Source: Siphonodentalium dalli
Lineage: Eukaryota; Mollusca; Scaphopoda; Gadilida; Siphonodentaliidae
Assembly (NCBI GenBank): GCA_032622095.1
Contig: CP136063.1
Location: 210,908,355-210,972,354, forward strand
Direction: 5' to 3'
DNA: 64,000 nucleotides
The translations under genes were made by a program, and so were the position numbers. Of this stretch, positions 1-11,959 are shown in pieces. How positions within the stretch are numbered: position 1 is the first letter of the stretch; each line of letters opens with the position of its first letter. The notes beneath the pieces are model-generated. The model was not told the DNA's origin and made no database searches. It worked only from the letters and a program-made list of their open reading frames with translations.

Positions 1-10
1 TCTCTTCCAG

Positions 11-79
11 TGGGCGCTGTCAGAATGAAGCTATATCAGCTAGTGAGAATATAAAGAGAGAGGAGCCAGACTTTAGCAG
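11..79 (+). CDS. Internal exon, unrecognised membrane-protein gene
   Basis: First visible coding exon of a gene that begins upstream of the window. It follows a pyrimidine-rich acceptor (tctcttccag) and ends at cag|gtactg. Only one of the three frames is open: one leading base, 22 codons, two trailing bases, so the exon is phase 2 on both sides. The peptide is polar (starts GRCQNE, ends REEPDFS) with no recognisable domain. The two trailing bases plus the first base of the exon at 3843 make an Arg codon and keep the frame open, which is the main support. Only ten bases of the preceding intron are present, so the acceptor is judged from a short stretch. Confidence 0.7.
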
Positions 80-244
80 GTACTGGGTATGACAGGGTTG
101 AGTGGGTGGGCCCAGGGTGACTCAGTTGATCAAATGCATGGCTCATTAGGCCAACATAAGCTGGCGAAGTTGGTTCATTTTCTAATTTTGAATCCTGAAT
201 TTCCTCCACCTCCACATGTTGTGATGTTGCACAGTGGCTGAAAT

Positions 245-661
245 TAGTGATGTGCGTTTTTTACGCTTTCTCGGATTTATGTCGGTTCTATTTCAAAACC
301 AAACCTCAACCGATATATTCCATAAAACCTATTCATCCGGTTTCACTTACCTGACATCATTGGTCACTGAATCAGTGAATGTCGCTTTTACAAGATGCGT
401 GGTTAGCGTGCTATATGCCACCATTACTAGTAGCACATTCAATTTGGAACATTTGGGTGTCATATATGAATGAGCAATAATGGCACATATTGCCATTGAA
501 TATGGAAATCACTGGAAAATGCCTGCAAATATTATGTCAAATATTGTATATGCTCTATGCATATAGTACTTTGTGTATTGAGTAAAACCATAACCTGTTT
601 TTTCTACAAAAACCATACTGAAACCAAAACCGATATGAAATTTCAAAACCGCACATCACTA
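245..661. mobile_element. hAT-like non-autonomous element with 8-bp duplication
   Basis: Ends are inverted repeats (left tagtgatgtgcg, right cgcacatcacta). The 8-bp direct repeat gctgaaat flanks it exactly at 237-244 and 662-669. An 8-bp duplication and this kind of terminus fit the hAT superfamily. It has no transposase frame; the 79-codon open frame starting at 234 is a shadow. It sits in the intron after the first visible exon. Confidence 0.8.
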
Positions 662-861
662 GCTGAAATGATGATAAAACCCCAATAATTACATCCTTTC
701 ATTCTCCATTGTATTTTGCCATTGGTTTCCAAAATGCTAATGTATTTTAAGGTGGACTGTACCCAAATCCAGCAATTTCCTACTATACTCATAGAATATA
801 TGCAACAATTAATGAATTTGAGCCAGGAATAGGTGCAAAATACACTCAGGTACTCTATTAA

Positions 862-1647
862 AGGGACGGGCGGCCTTTGTTGTAGTTTATAATTTAGATA
901 AAATACATTTTATGAAATTATGATAATTTCCTCAAGAATATACTAATAGTATAGCATAATGATTATATGAATGTGATATTATTCACAAAACACGCTTTGT
1001 GTCAGAGAAAATGCAGGTCAAGAGTTGTTTAGTTTCTCGCAAAAAGCGCAGTGAATTGTTTATAAGCAGAATCACGATATTGCATCATTTCCTTATTTAG
1101 ATTCGTGCCCATTATACGTCGGTTGTAAAACTCCTAATTTGGTGCATCTACAACTCACAATACTATCATAGTAAATAGTATTTGGTATGTATTACCATAT
1201 ATATGTTAGGAGAAAATACTAACTGGATTGAAATATATTCATCTCTTTTAAAGAACAATTATATTATGCAGACATTTTCTGTCTGATGATTTCCCAATCA
1301 TGAAGTAATGTTAATTAGCTGGATTTTGAACTAACAGTGGGTAGAATGGGTCGATTAAAATAAAACTTTGTGTGCCAATACTTTTATCTTGGCCTTCCAC
1401 AACTCAACGGAACATTTTGATTGGACGATCCGGTAGTTCCGAATGTTTGTCTATAAACAAATGGTTCTGTAATGTTTATGATGTTTGTTTATATAACAAA
1501 GCGTACAAACAATAACATGCAATGCGATATTTATGATTGATATTAGATCAACATCTGTCTATTATATAATATTCTTTCTATTTATGGCAGTTTTAGCAAA
1601 TGTGACTATTTTAACAGCTATACCCACCACAAAGGCTGCCCATATCT
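862..1647. mobile_element. Family G inverted-repeat element, copy 1
   Basis: Flanked by TTAA at 858-861 and 1648-1651. The left end is agggacgggcggcc; the right end is a degraded complement (ggctgcccat). Related in sequence to copies at 30590-31032 and 33156-33646. This copy is longer and more diverged than the others. It has no coding capacity. Confidence 0.6.
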
Positions 1648-1651
1648 TTAA

Positions 1652-3266
1652 CGATGTAAAACAACATGGAATTATAATCAAAATGAGTTGATGATTCGAA
1701 CCATAAACTCATTTCATTATAATTAACATGTTATTTACATCATTCATAGAGCACATGAGTGTGTTTTTCACTTATTCCTCGCTCAAATTCATTAATTTTT
1801 TGCATATATTGTGTTGAGTACAGTATGATATGTTCCCATAAATGGCTGGATTTAGGTACAGTCCGCCTTTGAACAGGGTAATTACATTACGGTGGAAGTG
1901 AATGTTGAATGTAGGAATTTCGTCATGAAAACATGTGAACACATATTTTGATGACGTAGGACCATATTCTTAATTCTTATCAGTAGTAGTTGATTGTGCG
2001 TACGGTGTCTAAGATGGTTTGTCCATATGTAGGCCAAGTGCAGTACAAGGAGTATTCTTAGTCCCATTGGGACATTCTCATTTATAATAGACTTCATGTT
2101 TTACATGTAGTAGATCACTTTTAAATATCTGCACTCTTAATAGTTTACATTCTCAAATTTCAGTAGACACACAACTGACATTAACGCATCAATAACTATT
2201 TTTTTTTTAATATCCTCAGTGGTATCTCAGTGTAGGTTAATTTATGTACTCTATTATAGTATTAACGGCCTTTGTGAAAAAAGTTGTCAATCGCCACTGT
2301 AGTAGCAATACACGATTTTCTGTTCATTTTTGCCATTTTGAGGGGGGTACTGTACTACAACCTTCTGCTTCACCGTGGTCATTGATAAACATCACACGAG
2401 TGCTTGGTTACAAGATACAGAAATGGTCAGAGTATTATCTGTCTGTCTTTTGACTGGAATTGTCTAATCAGAAGTTGAATTATCTCCCTTAGACTGGCTT
2501 AGAAAAATCTTCATTTTAACCATTTTTTGGCCGAAATTGGCCGTCTTCGGTCCCATAGCTAACCCTGACAAAGCGTATGTCAGTCTATAATCACCTTATG
2601 AGCTGATACATCCTAGATACATGTCAGATATATTTAATAAAAATGTTAAAGTTATCTTATCAATTTTGAAATTTTGTCTTTGAAGTGCAGACGACTGTTT
2701 TCAAGGGAGAGAAATCGAGCTCTTTTCTGCTGGAGTACCACACAGAGCTGGCCCGACATCAGATTCCAAAAACATACTTCGTATTCAAACATCATCCCAT
2801 TTTGTATATTATGGTACCTTTATAAAATAATTAAACCATCAAACCATAACTTCCAGACATAACAGAAGCCTAACTGACAGTTTTAGCCCTTATATGCTTA
2901 AAATCTATTTTTTCAGCCCTCCTATAAACCCATGAAATCGTGTATTGCTACATGTAGGTATAAAGGCACGTTGTACCTAAAATTTCATTTTAATTCGTAG
3001 AAAGTTGTTTCCATGTGCATTTTTAAGCATGTGGTATTTAGACGTGGTCACTCGACACTGCTGTCATTTCTGTAGAGGGAAAGTAATCAAGAAATTTAGG
3101 TTAACGAGAAATAGCCTTAATGTCAAAGTGTGTGGCAGCCATTTTTTACAGTATTCCGTCGATTGGCAGCTTATGATTTAAGTTATCTCCAGCAACATTG
3201 AGGGTACATGGAGATTTAATACCTGGAAGTCGATTTTGAACCCCAAGACGGGGTAATAACATGTTT
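1652..3266. other. Intron sequence, nothing recognised
   Basis: AT-rich intron. A 62-codon open frame at 2674-2862 has a moderately GC-rich start but no usable donor, and its phase does not fit the flanking exons. No repeats or RNA genes seen. Confidence 0.4.
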
Positions 3267-3726
3267 GGGCTTCTGGGAGTGCAAGACTGTCATTGCAGAA
3301 TGAGGTCCCCAAAGTGTGAATTTAGTGACACTATCCCACACAGCGGGTTAGCATCACTAAATTCACCCTCTGGGGGCCTCATTCTGCATGGCCTCATCTG
3401 CTATTGGAGACATAGACTCAGATAGAAGTTCCCAAATGGTGAATATTGTGATGTACAACCATTGGGAACCTTGATTAGGCTATGTGTCATCTGGCAAATT
3501 GGGGATATAGATAACTAAACTAAAAAAATAAATAGAATCTATGTGAAGAAATTTCTATAGAAATTTTACAATAAATAAACTTTTCAGGGAAGATGAGGCC
3601 TAAGCAGAATGAATTCCCCAGAGGGTGAATTTAGTGATGCTAGCCCGCTATGCGGGATATCGTCACTAAATTCACACTCTGTGGACCTCATTCTGCAAAT
3701 GACAGGCACACTAAACTCAGGCTTGT
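3267..3726. mobile_element. Foldback element E, copy 1 (two hairpins)
   Basis: Left hairpin 3295-3387 and right hairpin 3604-3696 are near-palindromes starting gcagaatga and ending tcattctgc. They are separated by about 215 bp of unique core containing 'gggaacc' and 'ggggatata' stretches. Outer ends resemble each other in inverted orientation (right end gacaggcacactaaactcag). The core is shared with 31990-32210, so the two hairpins and core move as a unit. Confidence 0.75.
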
Positions 3727-3842
3727 GTGAGTGGGGATAGTGGAGATTTATAGTTTGACAGAAAAATTTGATGAAAATATAATGAGTGTCATTATTTTAC
3801 TTGGGTTGATTTCTGATGTTGATTAAATGGTAATTATTTCAG

Positions 3843-3922
3843 AACTTCATCTCTACCTAATTTCACGAGAAAGCGGCAAGCACAGTCCATGGATGCATCC
3901 ATTATTTCCTGTCCTGTTCCAG
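3843..3922 (+). CDS. Internal exon, same membrane-protein gene
   Basis: Exon of 80 bases between attatttcag and ccag|gtaaaa. Two frames are closed or do not fit; the frame set by the exon at 11-79 is open for 26 codons and ends with one spare base (phase 1). The peptide starts TSSLPNFTRKRQ, is Ser-rich and basic in the middle, and ends SCPVP. It looks like a disordered cytosolic linker. The exon lies 117 bases downstream of foldback element E1. A cDNA alignment would settle both splice sites. Confidence 0.72.
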
Positions 3923-4198
3923 GTAAAATTATTTTCAGTAGCAATCGGCTTTCTCTACTCTCAACTATTAGTATGTGTATGTGTCTAGCGAATGGTAGAT
4001 CTGTTCTTCATACACAACTTCTCTCTTTATCACATGTTTGCTTAGTTCATATATATATTTGAATATATTATAGAACAGTTGATGTGTTTTATCCTTCAAT
4101 ATTGTCTGTTGAATTATTAATTTCTTCTAATTTTGATGCAGTTTTCATTCCTTCAGAAAAATTCGGAATATCTAAAGTCAATAAATTTTCTTATTTAA

Positions 4199-4624
4199 AG
4201 GCCCACTTAATTATCGAGTAACAGATTTTTTTTGTTGGGATATAGTGCCTTGATATATGGTTTTCTTAACAATCTATGACATAAAATATGATTAAAATAC
4301 TATCATTCATCACCATTTGGAATATCTGTCTCTCAGAAGGTGCCCATAGAGTAATAGAAAATAGCTGAAATCATAAAATTTCCCCTGTTTGGCTACCAGA
4401 ATGCAACAGAATTCAAACTAAGATATAGAATTATTCCCCTTCCATTGAAAATAACAGACTTTGCAGTAGGGAAACATGTTGGTAACTCAAAAAAACATGT
4501 TTACAGTTTATTACACCGGATAAGTTGATAATACAATGTTTTGAAGCTTCCTCTTTCAAATGGTATATAATATGGCATATATTTTATATAATGTGATCTG
4601 GGGGTTCGAAAATTAAGTGGGCCT
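4199..4624. mobile_element. Family H inverted-repeat element, copy 1
   Basis: TTAA-flanked (4195-4198, 4625-4628). Termini aggcccacttaatt and aattaagtgggcct are perfect complements. The interior is non-coding. It serves as the empty-site reference for the Helitron insertion in copy 2 (51210-51779). Confidence 0.75.
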
Positions 4625-4766
4625 TTAACACTGAGTATCCGTAAGCAATAAATAGAAAGTTTTCTTGGATACAATTGAGAATACATTGAATTATTATTGC
4701 CTCTTTGGATCAAATAACAGAGTGAAAAAAGAACTACAAAAGTTTGTAGTTTGAACATTTTTATTA

Positions 4767-4979
4767 CAGTTATGCCCTAAATAATCGACTCCTTAACCAC
4801 ATCAGAATTATGGGTAATTTTTCAGGATTTATTCGGAAATATGGCTTGTTGCCATTCATCGGAAAGCTCTCACTGATAGCTTTCCGATGAATGGCAACAA
4901 GCCATATTTCCGACTAAATCCTGAAAAATTACCCATAATTCCACTGTGGTTAAGGAGTCGATTAATTAGGGCATTACTG
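4767..4979. mobile_element. Family D TA-flanked palindrome, copy 1
   Basis: A 213-bp near-perfect palindrome flanked by TA. Ends are cagttatgccc and gggcattactg (other copies cagtaatgccc). The centre is gctctcactgatagc. TA duplication and CAGT ends fit a Tc1/mariner-type MITE. It lies in the intron before the microexon, so pre-mRNA could fold into a stem of about 100 bp. Confidence 0.8.
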
Positions 4980-5554
4980 TAGCTATATATGTACCTTTGT
5001 TTTAACTAAACATAGATTTTCTGTCAAAATCATGGGTCCAAATTGTGAACATTGCAGCTTCCATCTGCCAACATAATACAAATTATAATGTTAAAAACAA
5101 CTCAGCATGTTTGCCCTTGATGCTGGCGCTATCATTCTTCATATTATCTAGGATTAACGTTCTATTTATTTTCATAATACGCCTGGTGTGAATGACTCTT
5201 TTAGCTCTAATAACCACCACATGAAATGTTTTTGTTCTGCTAGCATGTGTGTAGTCTTATGATCTATTTGTAAAACTTACTATGCATTGTACCATATGAT
5301 CAATAGTGAATTGTATAGGAATTTGCTTGAAAAACTAATAAATATCTCCATAAGTATAGATTTCTATTAACTACAAATATTTTGAGTTAGGAGTTATGAA
5401 GCATTTTTCAGCAGCGAGAATTCTATGCTAAATAGTTGTAACCTCTGTAACTTTCTGAAACATAAGTTCTCTCTCTGTCACCTGTCTCACATATTAGTTC
5501 TGTAATATGTAATTGTAAATTTCATTAGAGTTTTATTTTGTTTCATATCTGTAG

Positions 5555-5569
5555 CACCAAGATTTAATG
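5555..5569 (+). CDS. 15-base microexon, same gene
   Basis: Fifteen bases lie between a strong acceptor (long T-rich tract ending atctgtag) and a consensus donor (g|gtaagt). Phase is 1 on both sides, so it can be included or skipped without breaking the frame. It encodes APRFN when the split Ala codon is counted. Microexons are often alternatively spliced in metazoans; here that is inference. The sites are good, but a 15-base match to phase has a real chance of being accidental, so confidence is moderate. Confidence 0.5.
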
Positions 5570-5824
5570 GTAAGTGTCATTCTAAAGGGAGGTTATATTT
5601 TCCATATGTTCAACTAACAACACAATTATTTTTCTTCTTATTTTATCCTCCCAACTGTTCCAAGAAATGACCTCTTTTACTTAAAAAAAAATATGTAAGT
5701 TAGGTCACATGATATCCAGGTTTTTATTTAAATTTTATACGTAACTTGTATAGTAATAATGCTCACAACTCCGACTTTCGGTGTTAAGTCGGTCACCGTG
5801 AATCACTCTCCCCAAAAACTTGCT

Positions 5825-6078
5825 CAAGCCTTGAAATAGTGTGCCTGTCATTTGCAGAATGAGGTCCCCAGAGTGTGAATTTAGTGATGCTATCCCACAC
5901 AGTGGGCTAGCATCACCGAATTCACCCTCTGGGGACCTCATTCTGCTTAGGCCTTAGCAGAATGAGGTTCCCAGAGGGTGAATTTGGTGATGCTAGCCCG
6001 CTGTGCGGGATAGCATCACTAAATTCACCCTCTGGGAACCTCATTCTGCAAATGACAGGCTCACTATTTCATGGCTTG
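5825..6078. mobile_element. Foldback element E, copy 2 (short, fused hairpins)
   Basis: Two hairpins (5856-5948 and 5957-6049) are separated by only a few bases (taggcctta), so the core of copy 1 is missing. Outer ends caagccttgaaatagtg and its degraded complement flank them. It shows the hairpins alone can persist or transpose. Confidence 0.75.
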
Positions 6079-6130
6079 GTTTTGCTTATCATACACACTT
6101 TACATACTGTATTTCTATGATTATTTTTAA

Positions 6131-6391
6131 CCGTTTCATGATTTGTGAATCATGAATTTTTGCGAAAACCCTGTGCCAATGCATTTTCTTATATATGCGA
6201 GATGCCTATAGGGCGCCTCGCATATATAAGCGAATGCATTGGCCTAACAATATTTACCTTTACCTTGATCTTGTAAGCCAGTGCATACTCTTATATATGC
6301 AAGGCTCTCTATGGGAGACTCACATATATAAGAGAATACACTGGCACAGGATCTTTAATGCTCCACCAGCATGGCTCCTGTCATGAAAGGG
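6131..6391. mobile_element. Family A TTAA element, copy 1
   Basis: Flanked by TTAA (6127-6130, 6392-6395). Ends ccgtttcatga and tcatgaaaggg. Two inverted internal hairpins built on gccaatgcatt...ttatatatgcgag, with a spacer containing atttacctt. CCCTTT-type ends with TTAA duplication suggest a piggyBac-like MITE. Confidence 0.75.
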
Positions 6392-6621
6392 TTAAATCTA
6401 CCACATTGTAGCATTAATAAAAATGAAGTGACATTCTTAACTTAAGTTTTAATTCCTCCTTTTGATACAGTGTCCCTTTAAAATTGTGGGACTTTCATTA
6501 TTTTAATTCAGGCCAAATAATTCAGGAGGAGAGGTTAAGAGTCTGAATCTAGATAGTATCACGAGTATGAATATTTAAAAACAATGAATTTACTGTTTTC
6601 TCTATTGAATGTGTTTGTTAA

Positions 6622-6996
6622 CCCTTTACCCAACAGAACGGCCCTGTGCCAATGCATTCTCTTATATATGCGAGTCGACCATAGGTCGCCTCGCATATAT
6701 AAGAGAATGCATTGGCTTAACACATTAAAAATTGTTAAAGAATGTAAGAAAAAATGGTAAAAAGTGTTAAAAAAAAGATTTTTTTTAGGCCAATGCATTC
6801 TCTTATATATGCGAGGCGACCTATGGTCGACTCGCATATATAAAAGAATGCATTGGCACAGGGCATAACTGTAACCATCACAATGTGGTCAATGAGCCGG
6901 TTCCAATGATATCCATATGTGTATGGTTTTATTGAGACAGACCGAGGATAATTTAGGCTGTTGAAGCTTTATTTGGCCGGTTTGTTGGGTAAAGGG
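6622..6996. mobile_element. Family B TTAA element, copy 1
   Basis: Starts ccctttacccaacagaac after TTAA 6618-6621 and ends gttgggtaaaggg; the right flank is TTCA, one change from TTAA. Hairpin 1 at 6648-6716 has 33-bp arms, loop ata and a single T/G mismatch. Hairpin 2 is its reverse complement. The right-hand 140 bp (from cataactgtaac) is unique to this family. Confidence 0.78.
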
Positions 6997-7844
6997 TTCA
7001 TGTCTATGCACCCTCAATAATTGCCTATTTTTGGTTTATTTCATTGATGTTCCCTGCTGATTTTTAAACCTCAAACTTGGACGGAATATAACTTTTCTCC
7101 CCAATTTGTTTTCCACCTTGATTTTATTGCTCAAACTGTGTCTGTTGCCCAATTTTCCCCATCCCTCCTTGTCTCTAATGTATGAATAAGTCAGCAATTT
7201 TAGACTGATATAATGATTACCTTGAAATGTCAATTTTTGCCGTGATTTTTGAAGATTGCTATTTTTCTGTCACCCTTTGATGAATATTCACCTGGTACCA
7301 ATAAATCACAGCGTAACAAGTACTATAAGGACATGCAAAGTCAATTTCCTGTTTCTCAGGCCAAAATTTTTGAAAATCAAGTGCACACACATTTTCATAT
7401 TTGATTTCATGGGGTACACACATGACAATGTAGCAATCCACCTCTGCATTGGCTAGCTTCGGGTCTAATTTAAGTTGTCTTATTTCCCAAACAGATGTCT
7501 GTATAAAGTTTATTGATAGATTCCATGTGATTTATTTCATCCAAAATCACCAAATCAAGCATCACTGACTGAGATTGCAGTCACCATTCTTTATGTGTTA
7601 ACACATGTTTGAACAAAGTTACCCATTACAGTAATGAATAGGAAATTTGAACCATGGAACAGGTCTGTGCGATCTAACTTCTGTGCATATTTATATAAAA
7701 ATGTCATTATTTCATACCAATAAAAATGTTCCTCTTCATGTTCAACACAAATAAAAAGGTTGCATGTGCTGGGTTTCGGGACCATGTGTGCATGCATGAG
7801 AAACAGGGAAATTGGCTTTGTGTGGCCTAACAGGATTAACTTAA

Positions 7845-8478
7845 CCCTTTCATGAAGGGAGCTCTGCTGATGCAGCATTAACTCTTTACCCAACAGAACG
7901 GCCCTGTGCCAATGCATTCTCTTATATATGCGAATCGACCATAGGTCGCCTCGCATATATAAGAGAATGCATTGGCTTAACACATTAAAAATTATAAAAT
8001 TGTTAAAGAATGTAAGAAAAAATGGTAAAAAAAGATTTTTTTTAGGCCAATGCATTCTCTTATATATGCGAGGCGACCTATGGTCGACTCGCATATATAA
8101 GAGAATGCATTGGCACAGGGCATAACTGTAACTATCACAATGTGGTCAAGGAGCCGGTTCCAATGATATCCATATTTGTATGGTTCTATTGAGACAGACC
8201 GAAGATATTTTAGGCTGTTGAAGCTTTATTTGGCCGGTTTGTTGGGTAAAGGGTTAAAGATCCTGTGTCATTGCATTCTCGTATATATGCAAGTCTCGGA
8301 TAAGGAACCTCGCATATATAAGAGAATGCACTGGCTTACAATGTCAAGGTAAATATTGTAAGGCCAATGTATACTCTTAATATATGGTGCAAGGCTTCTA
8401 TGAGAGACTTGCATATATAAGAGAATGCAATGACACAGGGTTTTCGCAAGATTTCAGGAAGCTCCAGTCATGGAAGGG
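7845..8478. mobile_element. Family A element, copy 2, interrupted by family B
   Basis: Left end ccctttcatgaagg after TTAA 7841-7844; right end tcatggaaggg. The interior is split at gcattaa by the family B element at 7882-8253. Removing that insert restores gcattaaagatcctgtg, which matches other A copies, so the order of insertion is clear. Confidence 0.8.
7882..8253. mobile_element. Family B TTAA element, copy 2 (nested)
   Basis: Starts ctctttacccaac, ends gttgggtaaaggg, with TTAA on both sides (7878-7881, 8254-8257). Inserted into family A copy 2. One hairpin arm carries a private change (cgaatcgacc). Open frames across it on both strands are by-products of the hairpins. Confidence 0.82.
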
Positions 8479-9569
8479 TTATCTCTGATTCTATTCACAT
8501 AAAACTTTATTAATTTGACAAATTCTAAAATCACACAGACTGGTTATTGGTGCATATATAACTGAGATATGCTATTCTGGTTAACTCGCTTGAACATGGT
8601 TTGATATTCATGGCTTTATGTTGATATTTACCAGAGCCATCTCAGTGGAAAGTTCAAGTATCTCTTACATGCTATGGAATGCAGACTGTTCATCCAGGTT
8701 TACTAGAATAACATATATGTTCTGCTTGTCTTGAGTATATAATGTGATTTGATTCGAAAAAGCTGCCTGCTCTTTTTGATTGGTAATTTTACTTTGTCAG
8801 TGCTATATGATATCAATTGAACTATTTTGAAAACTGAATATTACATCTTTCTGAAAGCTTTAGATGAATGCAGACCATTGTGTCATGACAAAAGTGTTTC
8901 AGGTTAAAATGGCGAATGATATGGGCCGCCATTTTTGTTGACTAATTTCAAAGGCTTAGTTTTGACCAGATAACCTCGTCCACAGCTTTAGAGATCCTAC
9001 ACATATTCTCAAAATAAGTGTCCCTTTTAACACGGTCATCAGCCGTTACAAAGCTGTTTGAACCTCGACACACTATGGTTGTTGCATTTATAGCCAGTTG
9101 AAGGTGCTGTGTTGGGACTGCGTTGAAATTTAACGGACCACATTCAAATTAAACTGGCTGCCTTGGGAGTCAACGCAGTCGCATTGAAATTTTCTATCAC
9201 TGCGCTGAAAAATTATATCAACGCTGAATTATGTTAGTTTATTTTGTAGTATATCTTTTAATTTAATAGATCACAAAAACATCCCGATGTATCGTTGGTG
9301 GCACATAGGTATCATCGGTATCATTCTGTTTTGTTAATGGTTAATACCCCCACCATGTAATGTTGCATTAGCAGTTATCTCCACTGTGTTGAAGAAATGT
9401 TGGAACCCCTTTGCATTAACACTGGAACCGCATTTAATTTCATTGTTCAATGCGGTCACAAAGCGTTTCCAATACGGTCGAGGGGGACACTTAATTTGTT
9501 AACATGTGTAGATAAACTGCTCAATGTTATAAAAATTAGAGTCGATTTTGGAGCTGTTTTTTATGTGTA
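8479..9569. other. Intron sequence, nothing recognised
   Basis: No repeat, exon or RNA gene recognised. Moderate GC near 9060-9200 but no splice-bounded open frame of the right phase. Confidence 0.35.
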
Positions 9570-10145
9570 CCCATACCATAGTATGGTACACATAGTGTCA
9601 ACGTCCGGATTGACCACTCGTCGTTCGTCCGTCCGTCCGTCCGTCTGTCCGTCCGTCTGTCCGTCCGTCTGTCCGTCCGTCCGTAGACACTTCACGTGTA
9701 ATGCGATAACTCAAACATTTTCTATCCAATCAGAACCAAATTTTGTATATGAATTTGTCAGCACCAAATACAGATCGAGTTCGAATATGGGTTCGATCCG
9801 AGTTTTTTTCACGGAGTTATGGCCCTTTTTCGACTTAGAATTCATGCATGCTACCATAACTCAAAAAAAAATTATCTGATCAGAATCAAATTTGGTATGC
9901 AAGTTTCTCGGACCAAAATACAGATCGAGTTCGAATATGGGTTTGATCCGATATTTTTCAATGGAGTTATGGCCCTTTGACATAGAATTTCTGCATATTT
10001 TGATAAATCAACCATTTTTCAACTGATAAGAACCAAATTTGGTATGCGAGTTTCTCAACTCAAAATACAAATCGAGATTGAATATGGGTTAGATCCAACA
10101 TTTTATACCAGAGTTATGGCCCTTGTTCAACTAAGAATTGAACAG
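9570..10145. repeat. Dispersed repeat with gtcc/gtct microsatellite
   Basis: Starts near a small palindrome (taccatagtatggta), followed by a gtccgtcc/gtctgtcc tract (about 9624-9683). Then come three related units of about 150 bp, each with 'accaaatttggtatg', 'agatcgagttcgaatatggg' and 'gagttatggccct'. It resembles mollusc dispersed repeats by eye. It makes a 160-codon open frame by chance. Confidence 0.6.
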
Positions 10146-11097
10146 ATAACCATAGCAGTCAACAAATAATTGATTACCAGCACCAGCAGTAAAACTTTAG
10201 CTCTGTAAAGAGACAAGCAGTATCTGAGTTATTGATAATTAGAGTTATTTTTAGACATTAGTGTGAGGAGAAATAGCTATCTGTTGTTTATTGAATTTCC
10301 ATAGTGTGTGGACAGTGACTTCTCAGGATTTATCAACTCCAACATAGCTCTCTGGTCTTGCATGGATTTTGGGATTAATATTAACCCATTCCATAGTCAC
10401 ATGATATCTGATAGGCATATATTAAATTATATCTTTCACTTTGAGCCAGGTTCAGTAAGGATTTCTAAAAACATTAGAGGAAATGTCTTATTTTGAAATT
10501 CCCTCTATTGCATTTGGGGTGCAGGATAATAATTATGTTGCTTGTATTCTTGAGACTGACTTATTGTGTGGGCTTCTAAATCCATATACATGCATTTATA
10601 GACTATTTTGATCAGTTCATTAGTGTGATTAAGATCAACCCCTTGCTATCTCATTTAATAACTCAAATATTTGTCATTGAATATATTATATTTCAAGTCA
10701 TAGTTTATGATAACACACCCCTAACCTGTACAGAGAGGGTCATTTGGTTTAATTGCTTTAAAATATTATCAAAATTAACCCACCCATTCCATAGACATAC
10801 AGTATGCTATCCAATGTAATAAATCTAATATCTTCAATCTCATATCCCTGGTGACCTCTAGTTATCTCATAATTATGCATTAAAGTATGTTATATCCAAT
10901 CATTATCAATCATATTTTACGAAATTTTTAAAATAGTTTATCTTTAACTGTTATGTATGGTTCTTCTGCCTGACTATGGACTGAGCTCTATAAGACTATA
11001 TATCTATTTTAAACTGACTTAATAGGTTGGAATCAAATGCCATATCCATGTTCATATGGACGTTGCCCAATAAGTCTTATGCCACTTGTGAACTTAA
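10146..11097. other. Intron sequence, nothing recognised
   Basis: AT-rich, only short open frames, no repeat units identified. Confidence 0.35.
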
Positions 11098-11500
11098 AGG
11101 TACTCAATCCGATTTGATGGTCCCCATATCATCAGATTCCAACAACAACAGTTTTTTTGAAATTCCGCTTCTGTTATCAGAGTCAATTAATTGCCCAAAA
11201 ATAATGCTAACCACAGTCCACTAGTATAAAATTGCCCAAAATCTGTTATTTATCAACATTTTGTACAATGAAATTTTGCTACTTTGTCATATATCTCACA
11301 CAAAAAAAACACTTGATTTTAGAGTTATCCATCTTCATCAACTTTCATACGGCCACTAAATATTCCAGGTGGTTAAAGATAATAGATTTAAAAAATTGAT
11401 ATCTGCTTATTCTGAGCTTTGAGGAATGAGTTCCTCGATTTGAATAAAATATTTTTTACCCCCGAAGCCAAATAAAACATAACTGAGGGGTCGAGTAGCT
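11098..11500. mobile_element. Family J inverted-repeat element, copy 1
   Basis: Flanked by TTAA (11094-11097, 11501-11504). Left aggtactcaatccgat and right tcgagtagct are partial complements. Its left half recurs inverted at 45836-46090 and as a fragment at 18835-18908. Confidence 0.55.
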
Positions 11501-11908
11501 TTAATAGTAAGATGTGAATTGTTGAAAAGGTTGGTGTAAGGATTTATGAAAATAGCTAATCGTTATCGCCAAGGTATGGGTTAAACATCTGCCGATCGTG
11601 ATCGGCCTCTCGTTGTAAGAACAATGTAACAGGAGTTCATAGCAATTCCTTTTTTGTTCCTTGATAGCCTGATTCACTGAGTAATGCGACAATGATTATT
11701 TTGTCTTTATTTTAACCAATCAGAGACCTAAAATGTATCCTTGGTGCGGAACATGTACTCATCTCTCATTGGTTACGGCTTTCTAACACTCAGACTCAAA
11801 TCTAAATATAAAAAATTAAAAATAGAATTATAGTCAGCTTTAATTGTGTAACGTGACTAAAGAACCTAAGTATTGTGATGAAATTAGTTTTTCTTACCAA
11901 TTTTATAG

Positions 11909-11959
11909 CCTACAAGTTCGCCGATATGCGAATCGAAAAACCGGTTTCTGCTAGAGCAG
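11909..11959 (+). CDS. 51-base symmetric exon, same gene
   Basis: Exon of 51 bases between accaattttatag and gagcag|gtatgt. It is phase 1 on both sides. With one base from the previous exon it reads AYKFADMRIEKPVSARA with no stop, then gives its last base to a GAC codon completed at 14104. It is clearly richer in GC than its flanks, as are the other exons. The length, a multiple of three, makes it a possible cassette exon. No domain is recognised. Confidence 0.68.

Noticed and set aside
6559-8125. Recurring open frames encoding peptides with RSPRIYKRMHW and CILLYMRGDLW on both strands
   Set aside because: They are translations of the A/B/F hairpin arms. The same peptides appear on both strands wherever a hairpin lies, with unrelated starts and ends.
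9397-9879. 160-codon open frame
   Set aside because: Runs through the gtcc microsatellite and a dispersed repeat; the central peptide is a Ser/Val/Pro/Cys repeat from the microsatellite.
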